The position numbers were made by a program, and so were the translations under genes. DNA of 64,000 bases from Fasciolopsis buskii (Eukaryota; Platyhelminthes; Trematoda; Plagiorchiida; Fasciolidae): positions 1-64,000 of the forward strand of contig LUCM01005060.1 in the NCBI GenBank assembly GCA_008360955.1, given 5' to 3'. This document shows, piece after piece, positions 1 to 12,764 of the stretch. The stretch's first letter is position 1. Every line of letters begins with the position of its first letter. The notes under the pieces are model-generated. The model searched no databases, had not been told where the DNA came from, and worked only from the letters and a program-made list of their open reading frames with translations.

Positions 1-308
1 CTTCAGCTTTGGCCTCGTTTGGTGCTTCCAGCCTTCCTGGTTGGGATCAAAGATTTGAAGATCGTTGTTGATTGGAGAAGGTAAGATATGGCTCAGAACC
101 GAAGACAGTGACGCGAATGCTTTGGCCCGTCGGCAGAACTCACCCCTCTTAGAAATATTCCGAAAACAACACAAAAAAACAAAGCGTGCAGTGAAAACAC
201 CAAAAATCCACTGGTTTTTTATGGCTTATAATTTTTTCCTTTCGTTTGTCCCCTCTCTATACGGTTCCATTTACACGTTGTAGCACTGACACCATGCAGG
301 CTTTGAAG

Positions 309-310
<2 letters not shown>

Positions 311-354
<44 letters not shown>
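311..354. repeat. (TA)n dinucleotide microsatellite
   Basis: About 22 uninterrupted TA units read directly from the sequence. Confidence 0.97.
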
Positions 355-355
<1 letters not shown>

Positions 356-714
356 CATCCAATCTGCAGTCACATGTCTATCGTTGGCGGTTACCTTACC
401 ATCCCTTTTCTATTTCTGTTACTGTGACCTTTATTCTTCGGAGCTTGCTTCGTCGGTTCCTCCATCTTTAACTTTCGTCCGCCTAGCCCGTTCTGACCCC
501 TAGGCTTTTGTACCGAATCCACGTCCAGAATTGTCGCACTTTTCTCTTTCAGTCATCTTCCTCCAGAAATGTGAAACTTTGGAACACCCCCATTCACTTA
601 CAATTTCTTTTTAAAGCAAAGTTAACAAACAGATTCTTGCGGGGATTTCCTACCATCATCCTCCCAGTGCATTGTGATGTGAATAAGGGTTTAGCCCTTG
701 TACTATAAGTTACT

Positions 715-1315
715 ATATGTAACAAAAACCTCTTATACAATGCAGACAGAAGGTATCCAGACTACACCCATAAGCAGTATCCAGATAAAGAGAAAAAAGA
801 TGACAAAGATACAGTCGATGTTCAAAAGACCGAGCGTTTCCGACCAAAGGAAGGGAGATGAGTAATCGCAGTATACTGCAATCCCTCCAGGTCAACCTGA
901 TCGAGTCTCGTCTGTTAACTGAGAAACCAGAGATGGTTATTTCTGTGAGAGCAATTAGCTGGAACTCATTTTTTAGAGTTAGCTGCTGGGACTACGGTAT
1001 CTTGTTGATTAGACTTGAGCCATTGCAACGAAAGCACTTGTGCGCATGCTCAATTGTCATAGAACAGCAAGATGCGCCTGGTTTTGAGGCTGTTAGAGTG
1101 CTATTGAGAAGTGAAATAGGAGAACCCCTGAGGTGGTTTGGTGCTGGGGTAGAGGAGGGCCGGGGTATAACTGGGGCTGTAGATAAGTGAGGTAGGGAAA
1201 ATCCATTAGTCCGCGGGGGCGAGCAGAACACTTGATAGGTTTGGTCCAATGACTTTCTAGAAAGTGTGGCATTGGTAGCACTAGTTCGATTTGAGCATTT
1301 TCGCCTTTGAGGCAA
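715..1315 (-). repeat. Degenerate LINE 5'-region-like fragment
   Basis: The minus strand reads a Pro/Ser-rich stretch followed by IEHAHKCFRCNGSSLINKIP and then LKNEFQLIALTEITISGF. The last part resembles the start of a LINE endonuclease (NARSL..K..EL..). A related sequence lies on the plus strand at about 5895-6180, ending LEHVLKRFHCSCLSPLNKMP. The family is unassigned and the match is weak. Confidence 0.3.
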
Positions 1316-3170
1316 TACGGACTAATTTTTGCAGCTTATTTCGCTTACACTGGTCAGTTTCCGACTTTAAGAGAGTCCCCTGCTACTTTTCTAAGCGAGA
1401 AGCCCCTTACTTGAAGCCTCCAGCAAGACAGTTTTCAAATCACTAGTCATTTTTAGTGGAAAGCGGCTTCGTTCGTTTCGCGGACCTAGTTGATGTGCTG
1501 AATCCAAAAGAAGATAGAGGGGAAATATGACAAGGACCCGGGGGCAACATGCTTGGGTTTCTAAGCGAGGCATCTGCAATGCAGAGCGTGCGATAAGATC
1601 CATGGCTTCGATTTCCTTGATTTATTTCTTGGCTTCCTTGGATTTTCCCCGTAGCCGGAGCTATACAGTTCTCTGCTGGGAAACCACTGTGGCCGTTTCC
1701 GTGTAATCGAAATTACTTTCGTGGCGTAGTCTGCGGATCTCATTGATTGGAATACCGACAGTTTTACATGACTTCTCCTACAGTGGCCAGGTACAATGAC
1801 CCTTGATAAGATGTGGAAGTTTAGGGCTGTTGAAAACCACCAAAACATCCTGGGTTAATTCATTTCTAAAAACGTTTCCCTTAGAACAACCTTTCTGGCA
1901 CAATTTTTCTCCCTACAAACTAAATTTCTCGCCTCCAGAATTTCTCGTTCAGAAAGCATGGATACTTGGTCTACAGTCTTTGCAGCCGCGATTGATTCCG
2001 CAACCAGTATCTTGAGAGCAGATGGGTCACCTCTCAGTACAGCTAATATTACCCTTTGGTAAAAGGTTTCCGACTCCTATGTAGCAATCAAAGATCACCT
2101 AGGGACGGAATGTCTTCTAAAACAATCTTTGCGGGTTTGTGGGACGTAATAGTTGATCCTTTCAACCTTGGGGGAGATACAACCGTCAGAAAGCCGAGGC
2201 TGTTGGTGGTACTCACTTTAAGGGTGGCCCTTATATAGGGTATTTGTGTGGGACCAGAAAATAGTTAAGAAGAAACAAAAGAAGTTTATCCTGAAAGATT
2301 TCTCCGAACGGGTAACGGGAACACTGCAGCACGCACTGGGACAGCAATTTTCGGAGGGATTGTGTGACCAACCAACATGAGCCCAGTAAGCCTATCAGCC
2401 TGCGTAAACAGCCACATAAGGGAACCACTGCAATATGCCGATCACCGGACAGTCTTGTTCGATGCGGATCACGCATCAAAGTATGAAATGGACAGCAGCA
2501 CAAAAGTAAAACCGGCGTTGGCCAAAGCCCAATAAGGGTAGCAGCTAGCATCAAAACTGACAACTAAATCCGGTACGGCAGTTGACACCCTTCTTGTTAC
2601 ACCCAGGGTACATTCCCTAAATATTCATGCGATCAAGAACAACAAAATTGGGTCTGAACCAGACAACAGAGTGCAAGGCCGGCACATTGCGAGGGACACA
2701 TCTGCGTAGTCCCCTGCGTACGGAGTCCAGACAAGTGCTGCGCGCAGCCCCGTTCTAAACATAAGCAGGTGCGTAGCTCCCACTCCCCTCAACCATAACG
2801 TCTCAGGGAAAACAGTCCATGGGACGAAGTTGTAACAAGAGGAATACAAGATGCAAACTTTCAGGACGATGGAACAGTCGATCCACCTAGAACTATTATC
2901 AAAAACGAGGGCGCCACCCGGGCATATTTCCCGAGTGCAGCAGACAAGGCGAACGCAGTGACACTACGTGGAAGAGAGGGCTCGGAATATTCCACTACAC
3001 CTAAGGGGTAAGAGCTCTGGAAGGAAGACACCAACTCAGATTACATAGCCCTCACGGGGACCTAGCTAAACAACCAATTCAACAGTGACTTATGTGCCCC
3101 CACGGTATGTTGACTACCGTCAGGATAGAACAGATGGTAGAACAAGCAGCGGAAAATGGCTGCTGATCCC
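1316..3170. other. No recognisable gene
   Basis: Only short open stretches with no domain I recognise. 2380-2900 has low-stop reading on the plus strand but nothing alignable; it may be eroded LINE sequence belonging to the element that resumes at 3655. Confidence 0.5.
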
Positions 3171-3171
3171 C

Positions 3172-3650
3172 CAACGTCATCATCATTCAGCGTCAGACAG
3201 CAACGCAAGCCTCACCCAGAGTTACAGTTTTCCATAAAAAATGAATATCCAAGAGGAACAGGGAGTGGATCTACATAGCCGGGTACGGATAAGAATGCTG
3301 CAGTAGCCAAAATACGGAACAGTCTAACCGTAAAAACATACTTTTCAATCACTTTCATTCTATAGAAAATAACAACACGATCACTGTTCGCGGTCCGCTG
3401 ATATACCCTTCAGTGTCTCTAGCCAGCTAGTTGGGGACTCTTGCAGACCCAAACCACGAAGACGTGGTCCGCTGCACATTTCTCACTCGACGTTGCCACG
3501 TCATCTGCTGACCTCCGCATGGCTCCTCCCCTTTCATGGGAGGAACGCAAAGTGGGGGACAGTATGAGACGAGTGCACGGCATACGCAACACATGACTCA
3601 ACCAGCATAGTCTACTAAGTTCCATACGCACGTACCATAGTCCCGGATCA
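3172..3650 (-). mobile_element. RTE-like LINE 3' end, copy D
   Basis: Minus-strand 3' terminus ending in the (GAT)n-type tail (CATCATCATTCAG at 3178-3190). It is diverged but clearly homologous to the tails at 46183-46806, 55488-56102 and 58610-59160, sharing the pieces around CAACACGATCAC, CCAGCTAGTTG and GTCATCTGCTGACCTCC. It encodes a degraded RT C-terminal LSHVLRMP..R-type segment (about 3560-3600). Confidence 0.65.
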
Positions 3651-3654
3651 ACGC

Positions 3655-5265
3655 CTGAAGAAAACGAGCAGTTTTCGAGCTACATTAGACAGGCCACGGG
3701 ATGGAGCATGAATTTACTGCTAGCATGTGACCTAACTTCACCAGAGTTAACCTAGGGGGCAGGGTGGGTGAGCGGGACACCCTTTGGGCTGACCCTGATG
3801 GACAATGTTCAGGAAACGGTTGCAGCTGAGCATGTCCACAAGCCTACTCGCTGGAGATTTGGACACAATTCATTCCTACTAGATGTAGTAGCAACGAAGT
3901 TCCTAAACGAGTTCACGTCTCCGTCCATTTCTGCGCCACTGGGATCCAGTGACTATGGTATATAGCGGTTTGTATGTGCCATGGAAACAGACAAGCCGCC
4001 CGATAAATAGCGGTCATTTAAGAACATGGATGCGGACATGCGCTTAGAGCCACAACCCTTCGCTGATATCCTCCAACCTCCAACGTTGACGAGCTAAGCA
4101 CAACTTTACCCACTTAATGAGAGTTTGCTCCTCTTAAATGCTTGTCACAGCCCACGCCTCCCCTCCCTGGTGGAAGAGCGCGGCCAGCAAGACCCAGGGG
4201 AAAAAACACGTACGGGGATGCTTTTCAGGCACCCTTCGCTACCTATAGTATGTCAAAGCATACGAAATGCTTACAAGGCCCGTTACCAGCAGATCCTAGC
4301 AAACCATGTCAAGAAAGCAACCAGAGCGTACTTCGGCTACGTGCAATCAAAGAGCACCATGAGGGTGGCAGCTGAGACCGTTCAATATGAAAGCTCTTGT
4401 CTCGGCCAAATACAGGCTGGTCCTAGTAAAGCTCACGCTTACGAGTGTCAATGGAGATGCTATTAACGGGATCTGAGACTACCTCGCAATCGCAGCTTCT
4501 ATGTACGACTAGACGGCATGAGATCCTTGGAAGCGAAGGCATGTGATGGTGTGCCACAGGACTCAGTACTGCGGCCACTACTACCCCTGGTGTTCATAAA
4601 CAACTTGACGGTGGCGATAAAACTGCCATGTTTCCCTTCGGACGATGTCAAGGTAATGGGTGACCCCGCTTCTATTGATACTCAGTCGGCCCTGGACACC
4701 ATCCACATGAGGACATATAACTGGGAACTCCTTCTGAATGTCAGGGAGTCCAACCAATTAATCCACGGAGGTACCACAGTGCCACGACGCCCAAGTTAGA
4801 AAGAAAGATCGTTAGAGACCTGGGGACAGCCATGCATGAATCCTTCCAACCCTCGTCTCAGTGAGTATATGTCGCTAGCAGAGCGAACAGAGCTGTCTAT
4901 CAGCTACGAAAAGCCGTAGATTCCAGGAACCCAGAGGTACTCTTATCGCTATGCAAGGCAACGTAGAATCGCATCTGAAATACGCAGCGCAGGCAGGATC
5001 CCAGAACCTAGATCGAGTATTGCTGAAGAACAAGTGAAGATTCACAAAGATTACCTCCGGGTTGGGGGACATGTCGCACCAAAATATATTGATGGCCTTG
5101 GGTCTGCGAACCCTTAAGCACCAGCGCGTCCAGGTGGACTTGACGGAAACAATCAAGTTGCTAAAAGGTATCAGTGACAGAAACGAACCCTTCTTTGTGT
5201 TAGGTGACAACCCAGCAATGAGCGATCACAAACTTAAGCTGAAGGAGCCCAAAACAAGTAAATAA
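3655..5265 (+). mobile_element. CR1-like LINE, endonuclease-to-RT remnant
   Basis: Plus strand in several frames. An endonuclease C-terminal part is visible at 3830-3965 (EHVHKPTRWRFGHNSFLLDVVATK then LGSSDYG, as in CR1 elements). A linker follows at 4260-4370 (YKARYQQILANHVKKATRAYFGYVQSK), then RT at 4518-4799 (GVPQDSVLRPLLPLVFINNL, with FPSDDV where FADD is expected). The thumb remnant is at 4870-4960 (SRANRAVYQLRKAV). Frameshifts and stops make it a pseudogene. Confidence 0.7.
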
Positions 5266-5894
5266 TTCAGGGCAGCTTTTTTTCTACCAGAGCCATCAAC
5301 ATATGAAACAATCTTCCGTAGGAAGTGGTTTGGGCTCCAGCCGTAAATCAGTCAGTGCGGGTTGGGTTTGTCAGTTTTTATATATGTTATATTCTGGATC
5401 CCCCATCTGCTGAAACCCCATTTTTCCTTCAATATGCATGGACTGCCCCACTCTCGACAAAACAGTACAAGCCCATATTTTCGGCCTGACTTAGCGGATC
5501 AACCAAGTGTTTCTGTTGTCTTGCTGGTGCTAGTTCATGCCTTTATTGTTTTCCGAATTGCGAGTACCTGAAAATCCCGAAAATGATCCCCAATATATCC
5601 TCCCAAAACGAGGGGCCGCCCACTAGGCATAAATGAACAGGCAGTCGGCGCGCGGTGGGATATTACAGCTCGACAGAGTAGGGAACTGAAATCTGTTGAC
5701 CCAAGTAGCAGAACGCTGGACGGCCGCGGAGTAACGCAGTTCAGGTCAGTTTCCATTTCCGGGAATTTACGGTGGGATGCCTAATCATCCAGACCCTTGC
5801 ACTGGAAGCTCCTTGGATCAAATAGTGTTCGAACAACAACGGGGCGGAAACCTCCTTCACAAAGTGGGGTGAAAGTATTCTTTTGTGTCACTCT

Positions 5895-6180
5895 ATTAAC
5901 TTATGTCATTCCACGGGCCCCCTCTAACCCAGCACCCACTACCTCATAGGTTTTGCCGTCCAACCACTACCCCAGTATCATTCCCACCAATAGCCAAACC
6001 AGATGTCCCTTGCAGGCCCGCAACAGCTCTCGAGCATGTGCTCAAGCGCTTTCACTGCAGCTGCCTAAGTCCCCTCAATAAAATGCCATAATTCAGATGG
6101 CTACCCTTACACACTGAGCCTCCAGATAACTGCTAGCACTTCTGACCCGGAATAAGCTACCCATGGTTTCTCAGCACTGG
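5895..6180 (+). repeat. Degenerate LINE 5'-region-like fragment
   Basis: Pro/His-rich reading ending LEHVLKRFHCSCLSPLNKMP, related to the minus-strand fragment at 992-1315. Possibly the junction between ORF1 and the endonuclease of a LINE. Confidence 0.3.
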
Positions 6181-6974
6181 GACACTAGTTAAATAGGGAT
6201 CACACCGGTGGTGTCCTGTTGCATTGCTACAACTCCTTCCCTGCTCCTGTCCCTGAACTGCCGAGTTTTGGTCTTTTGGACTATGTTTTCGTCACGTTTC
6301 CCTTCTCAAGTCTAGCAGTTATACGGCATAGCGCACAGAAGCTGAAGTTCCCATCGCTGATGAACGCACTTGATACACTGGCGTCCCCGTCCAAATCGCT
6401 GGTGACTTCAGTTCCTCAGGTAGCGCCCGGCCTAGGCCCGAAATTCATGAGCTCACGTTTGGAAGGCACTTTCGACAACTCGCTCTCGAAGAGGCCTGGA
6501 TTAAAAGCATCAGGTAGTTTGCAAAACTTTGGGAGAACATAAACCGGCCTCGGCATGTTTTGGTCAGTACAAGTGACGGGCACCATATTGATATAATTCA
6601 CTACGTACCTCCACTAGAGAAAACGTGATCGGGTGCTCGTCCGCTTTGACCATATCTCCATTTGGGTACCAATCCCCGTCGTCCGCAAATGACGTATTCC
6701 TTCAAAAAAGCAACTTTCCAAGCCAACAACTTCAGGAGCCTCTAGCTAAGCCGCGGACTCCCAAGCTCAAACACAGAAGGGGTGGCAGCGTGCAGACAGA
6801 ACATCATCTCCACGTTCTGTAGCCTCTTTTTCCCGAAGATTCCAATCCCCATCTGTATGTTGCGTTGCTCTCCACGCTCTATAAAATTACTTACTTATGG
6901 GATCTCGGTCGTATCGCAGGTTCAAGCTCATTGGTCCTAATCAGGATAATCGGAAGTTTGTGTCGTTCATAACA

Positions 6975-8040
6975 ATTTGTGGACCAAATTAGTAACTACG
7001 TGAAAGCATTCCTGAAAGACACTCTATCGCACTGGAAAAACAAGATCTACCTGTGGCAGTACATGAGACTACTGACAATGTCAAAGCCATTGCTGCTGGC
7101 CCTACAAGACCCAGATGGATCACTCATAACGTCGTCCGACTTGGTAGCTAAGGCTTTTAACTCCCACTTTAGTACCACCTTAAACACCGCTCCATCGTTA
7201 TTTTATCCTCCTCTTCGCTCTATTTCATTAGTCTTTACTCTGTATCACATATCAATTAGTCTTACCAGTACCTCAACACAATCTTAAAAAGAAAAACAAA
7301 GCACTCCATTCTTTTCTCCCTTGCAAATCGCCAAGCTTTCCTCATCCTAGAACAGCTTGCACCCAAATGGCTCTTTCATCACCGACATACTGACTGCCAT
7401 GAACGGTCTCACCGAAGCCTGTGAGGATGAACACATTCCACGTGCCATATCAACGGGCTTCTTGCAGGCCTTTGACAGAGCTCCCCATGCCATACTACTG
7501 CATAATACCAAAACACGAGATCTCGGGCCGTCACCAGACTTGCTGCTCAGCTTCCTTACGAACCGCGGCTTTATCGTCGAGTTGGGTGACGTCAAATTTA
7601 AACCACAAATATCCTGTCGTGCCCAAAATAACTTACTTCATGGGCCTATGTTACTTCTAGTTTACACCAGCAACTCCCCCATTTAGCATTCCGATGTGGC
7701 CATACGAGGCACTGATCAAGATTTTCAACAGACTGGAACCTTTCCATAAGTGATGACACACGTCAGCATGGTTTTTGTTAGTGGACTGGGCCACTCATCC
7801 TTCATTACCGAAAGCACCGATCTACCCATAGTTGATAGCCATAGGATGTTGAGATTCCAGCTAGATACCCCCCACTCTTCTCACATCAACGGCAACTCTC
7901 CGGCAAACAGACTTCCAAGTCTTAAATATGATCCGTTGATCTTCCCCAAGGCCCTCGTAAGGGGGCCATATAGGAAGTTCATTCATCCGCTGCTGGTGTA
8001 TGGCAGCCAGAGATTGCACTTGGGGCTCTCAGGCGATCCG
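6975..8040 (+). mobile_element. CR1-like LINE RT remnant
   Basis: 6979-7190 reads a pre-RT linker ending LQDPDGSLITSSDLVAKAFN..F. 7357-7686 reads RT fingers/palm: GSFITDILTAMNGLTEACED, FLQAFDRAPHAILLHN, LLLSFLTNRGFIVELGDV and a decayed PQGSVLGP box (LLHGPMLLLVYTSN). Sequence after about 7690 (DVAIRG) looks like the palm with the FADD box deleted. 7950-8010 carries a thumb-like FIHPLLVYGSQ. Non-functional. Confidence 0.65.
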
Positions 8041-8121
8041 TGGGTACGAAGGAATGCAAGCAGCGACAGAACTTTGAACATTCTAGATCCTACTGCCCCC
8101 CCTAAGGTGGCGTAAGACAAG

Positions 8122-11100
8122 CTATGGCCGATTGACTGCCCTCTGAAATTTAAGGCCTAGTTTGAACTCTGAAATCATTGATATCCCGAAGTCCCTTGTT
8201 TGCCATATTTGTTCTGAGGTGACCTGATGTCTGAATGGACCCAGATTAACTTCTTCTTTCACAAGCTGCTGACAACTGCTGAAGTTTACCGGAAGATCCC
8301 ATCCTGCCGACCACTGGTGCACTTTGTTCAGATCCATCCGGATAAATTCACTTTTGCCGTCAACATGAACTTGATGTCGTCCGGAAACATAAAACATGAA
8401 TTTTCCGAGCACTGATTAGTTTGTTGACATAAATCACTTGGAGCAATGGTACTGAGATAGACGCTTGAGGCACTACGCTGCACGGCATTTCTGTGTCAGA
8501 TAGACCTCCTTTGACTGTTGACCTGAAAGAGCTGTCTTGCTAACGCTAGACCTTTCAGTTTTTCACATTAGCGTTCACCCAGAAGGCCTCTGCTTTCAGG
8601 TTAATGAGCGTGTGTTTGAGGGAACGAAAGACCTGGAAATGTAACCCGCAGATTGCTGCTCTTTTACCCCGTCCGTACTACTTACTCATTAGACCGGGAA
8701 GTTACTCTAGTTGGTCGGACAAGAAAGCTCGTGCCAGATGTTGTGCTGTTCTGCTGTCATTAGCTTGTTGGCCACCAGGAAACTGGTTTTTTGTCCCGCA
8801 AGACCCTTTGCAGGACTTTCAGCACCAAGGATTTCAGGGCAACCAGTTTATAGCTGCCCCGGTTATCTCTGTCCCGCCTTCAAACGTGGGTATGAAAGCC
8901 CACGTCAACCAGTCCCAAGGGAGGACCGACTTTCATCCAGAAGTGAATTAAAAATTTAAGTGAACCACTCTATGAAGAAACCCGCTAGGTGCTTCGTTAC
9001 CAATGGGTGAATCCCGTCAGAACCTGCGGCTTTCCGCCCGTCCAGCTGCTTCTGGTAATCCAGATTTAATCTCTTTGTGACCATCGTAGGGCATTGACAA
9101 GGAAAGTCATCCGAATAAAATTTTGCATAAGAATTTACGAGGTTAGTGCCACTTAAATGAATTTGGTGCTTTATCTTGTGCATGCCTATGCTTGTTTAAT
9201 AGTCTTTTTTTGCACTCGCCGCGCGCTTTTGACCTTTACTCTTTTTGGACCCGCGTGGGCCACGCTGTCAGTTTAAGTCTTTGCAATAGCACATTGGAAG
9301 TTTTGTTTATATATTAATTACTTTTACAATGCAGTTTCGCAAAATTTGCGAATCATTTGTTTTATTTTTGGCGTTCCACTTTGGCTGATCGTTGCATAAA
9401 CATTGCTTATAATCGGCCTGCTCAGCATCGCCACCTTTTTCTCTTTGTTGTTTGATCCAACCCATGCACGTCTGAAAACGTTTCAGCAGGTAGCCGGTCT
9501 TTTCCTGGGAGCTGGTTGATTTATTTTCCTGCTTGTTTTTTACTTCACATACGGTCTCTTTCAGGACTCTCTTGGATTTTGTTTGATCGTACTAGGCTTC
9601 GGGTTGATTTTGAAGGTCTCAGTGGTATGATCCTTGTAGTCTTTTTCGCAATGCCGCTGTATGTGCCACATTGATCTTCTCCCAACTCTCTACCAGAGGT
9701 GAGTTCGGTAGCTAAGTCCATCCTTTTATATCAAGGAGGCATCCCGCTTTTAAGTCTCGGTTTAATTGATGCTACTCTTTCAAAATGTTGGTGGCCCACT
9801 TCGCTTGGCGCTACGGGTGGTGTGATTAAGTCTGTTAATCTTGACGGGTTCCTCTTAAGCGACCCCAATGACTACTCAAGCAGTTTTCACCTATTTGTGA
9901 TCCCCCATGGGTCCAAAGTCCCATGTCCAGCTGTCTACTTTCATCCATCCCCGAGAAATTTCTGCCGAAAGGTCAGTCGCATGCTGATTATGGTACTGTC
10001 GCACTTGTTTATCAGTTCTTCCATTTGAAGGCTCCCCATGTCTTTTGTAGCTCTCGTTACTAACAGGTCAGGGAATGATCATGCTTGGCCGGGTCTCCAT
10101 CGCGTAGCTTGTTACACCATCCCAAATGGGTGTACGGACTCCAGAACTCGATGCCAAAAGTGTCTTCCGGGGCTGTCCCACATGCTCAGCCAATCTCAGG
10201 GGCCTTAAGATACCCATTAAAAGAAGTTTGCGGGTAGCCCCTATAAACGCTCAGCGGAAAGTACATAGCTCCATGTCCTCCGCTGGCGTCAACGCCAGGT
10301 TTGGCTATAGCCCATCAACTAAGTCCCTGGGGCTTCCAGTTCCGATGACGACGTCCAGGGCCTGACTCCTTGACTAACCCAGCTTATGACCTTCGTATGC
10401 ATTGCACATTTTAGCTACCAAGACCAACGTCCACTTCCTGCTCACACATCTCTTCTATCAACCAGGTCTCAGTGAAAGTCACCATATCTACGTGCAGAGT
10501 TCCGAACGGTTACGCTGGATAATTATTCCCCATACTGGCAGCATTTGTGCAGACCGCACTTATTACCTTCTGTTTTCATTCTTTTGTCAGCTCAAGGGAA
10601 GGGATCGTCAACTGCTTGAGAATTACTGCCGAGTGTGCCATTAGTTATTTTTGTATGACAGTCGAGAACCCCACGCCTGTATCCATGGTCCAGCATCTAT
10701 TTTTGTGCCTACACCATACGGCAGACTCCGGTGCTTGTTCCATACTTACTCGCTGAGAGTGTGCCTGCCCACTCTGTTCGCCCACAGCCCTACTGTACGA
10801 GGTGGGCTTCGGTTGACCTTACTCAACGAAATTATGGACTCTCATACTGGGGCATGCATAAACGCCAGTGATTCACTCTTAGCGTCCTTAGATCTGATTC
10901 TGCTGATAGTCGTATCGTTCGATTTCATTGTATTCTCTCCCCTGGTGTTCATTTTTACTCGATCCGCTGTCTCCAGGAATCAGTTCAAACGCCGCGGAAT
11001 GGTGAAATCTACTAATGTTGACCGCGAGTCTCGACCTCCCGGGGGTAATTAACTTCATTTAATCCTCTCACACCAAGTGCCTTCTCAATAGCTACTTTTT

Positions 11101-11590
11101 CCAGTATTTTCACCGCTCAGAGCAAACTCACCACTTGTTACCTTAAGGCCCTTTCGCACTACTTTCCAACCTTCAAATAAGGTTTTCAGATCCCATAGAT
11201 AACGACGTTCGGATTCCCACCCAGGGTAATGTTGCTGGATTAATGTATAGCATCTAGCGCCTGGATTATCTAAGGCAGCACTTGCTCTACCTCCCCAGCC
11301 TTGCGTGTACTTCCAAGTACCTGATACCTAGGCCAGTGACATGCTTTTCTCTTTTGGGTTTCCAAGCCCGCGCGATCACTTTCAACCTTCTTGCGCCTCT
11401 TTCTTTTCGGTTTCGGCTCAATTCCCGGTGGGCTTCTAGTTTTCGCCTTTTTGCTTTCTTGGGCAAAGCTTCCGCGTTATCACCTCCCATGCATGCATCC
11501 TCAGAGGATTCTGTTAATTGCTGCCCTTCTGGAATAATGAAGCCAAACAGCGCACACTGACCTCTTTGGAGATCGGGAAGCATCAGGGGT
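8122..11590 (-). mobile_element. CR1-like LINE on the minus strand, ORF1 to RT
   Basis: Read 3' to 5' of the window. 11287-11583 is a basic ORF1-like stretch (EALPKKAKRRKLEAHRELSR). About 10570-10440 reads an endonuclease start (AVCTNAASMGNN and VDMVTFTETWLIEE). 8956-9183 reads the RT entry (RKAAGSDGIHPLVTKHLAGFF). 8122-8412 reads RT thumb (LNKVHQWSAGWDLPVNFSSC, then TRDFGISMISEFKLGLKFQ). It resembles the element at 36990-40600. Many stops and missing segments. Confidence 0.62.
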
Positions 11591-11594
11591 TAAC

Positions 11595-12525
11595 GTAACT
11601 TTCATTAAAATTGTTTCGGGCTGACCCAGCTGCCTTACCCCGCCGGTCTTTTAAAGCTCAACCACTAACCTTGAGACCTGAGATGTCCCCAGAGTGATTT
11701 CGTTTCGATGCACAACTTATTCATATCAGGATAAGTGGAGAAACATTTTGATATCTACTCTTCCGCGCCATTGAGGTGTCAATCCAGATGGGTTTTCGAA
11801 CCAAGGGCTTGGTTATTTCAGACAGCCAACGCTTTTAACACGGAGTTGCTACACGGCTGATAAAACACTCTTATACCAGATTCTCTATATTCAGCTCCGT
11901 GCTCTCCCAACCAGACTCAAATTAAGGCTTACGGCCCTAAGGTCATGGGTCTCAATGGAATTAAACATGCTGAATACTTCAAGATTTCGACACAGCCTGC
12001 GCCAGTGAACTCCTCTTTACTTGCCGGTTCCAAATTCCTTTTTCGTAGATGGCGAACGGTCATCCGTGTCCCTTTTATCTTTCTGAAACCCAGTGTATTC
12101 TGGATCAGCGATCTGCCTGTATTCCAACTGCGCTTAAGCTTTTTCACCTGCCCATGCGACTGTTCCCCATGATGGCAATTCTCACGGGCTATTTTGCACG
12201 CTGGACAAAGCTTACTTAGCTTGCCATATTCATGCTACGGCTCTTGGACTTCCTTCCTTATGCCCCAACATGCACAGTGGAACTACTTGTCCAATTGTTT
12301 TGCTGTTCCTCTGTTACTAACTGCCTTTGAGGCAGGTACGGTATCCTCAAATCACGTGTTATCCAGTTCTTCGCCCTGAAACCCAAAGGTCCGTTATTTT
12401 TCTATTTGGCATGCCCATCAATTATACGCAGCACACGGCCAAATACTTCAAGCGAAATTCTCTACAACTACCGTCTGACTACAGGTAAAACGTGTGGTCG
12501 TTGGGAAGGAAAAAAATGAACTCAT
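11595..12525. other. No recognisable gene
   Basis: Possible eroded upstream part of the minus-strand LINE (a basic 72-codon reading at 11929-12147); otherwise nothing seen. Confidence 0.4.
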
Positions 12526-12529
12526 TCTC

Positions 12530-12760
12530 CATCCCGTTATTATATCCATATTGATCGTCATCTTTATTGTATTACCCTCCTGATTTTTGATGAACCTGGC
12601 CACTTGACAACACCCCCCATTTCTTCCCAGCCAAATCATGCGCCGGCGATGCGCACCTTTGTTACGATTAAACATGAATTGAAACGCAGTGCGCGACTCA
12701 TATTCAGCCCCAGAAAGTTTCGGCGATGGAATGTCTAGCTCTGATTCGAAGCCCAAAAAC
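12530..12760 (-). repeat. Unknown dispersed repeat family, copy 1
   Basis: The minus strand reads FMFNRNKGAHRRRMIWLGRN followed by NQEGNTIKMTINMDIITGW. Collinear with the plus-strand copy at 15440-15690 (FECNKGAYRGRKIWLEGND ... MVEMSIIMDVIKEW). I do not recognise the protein. Confidence 0.55.
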
Positions 12761-12764
12761 TCGT

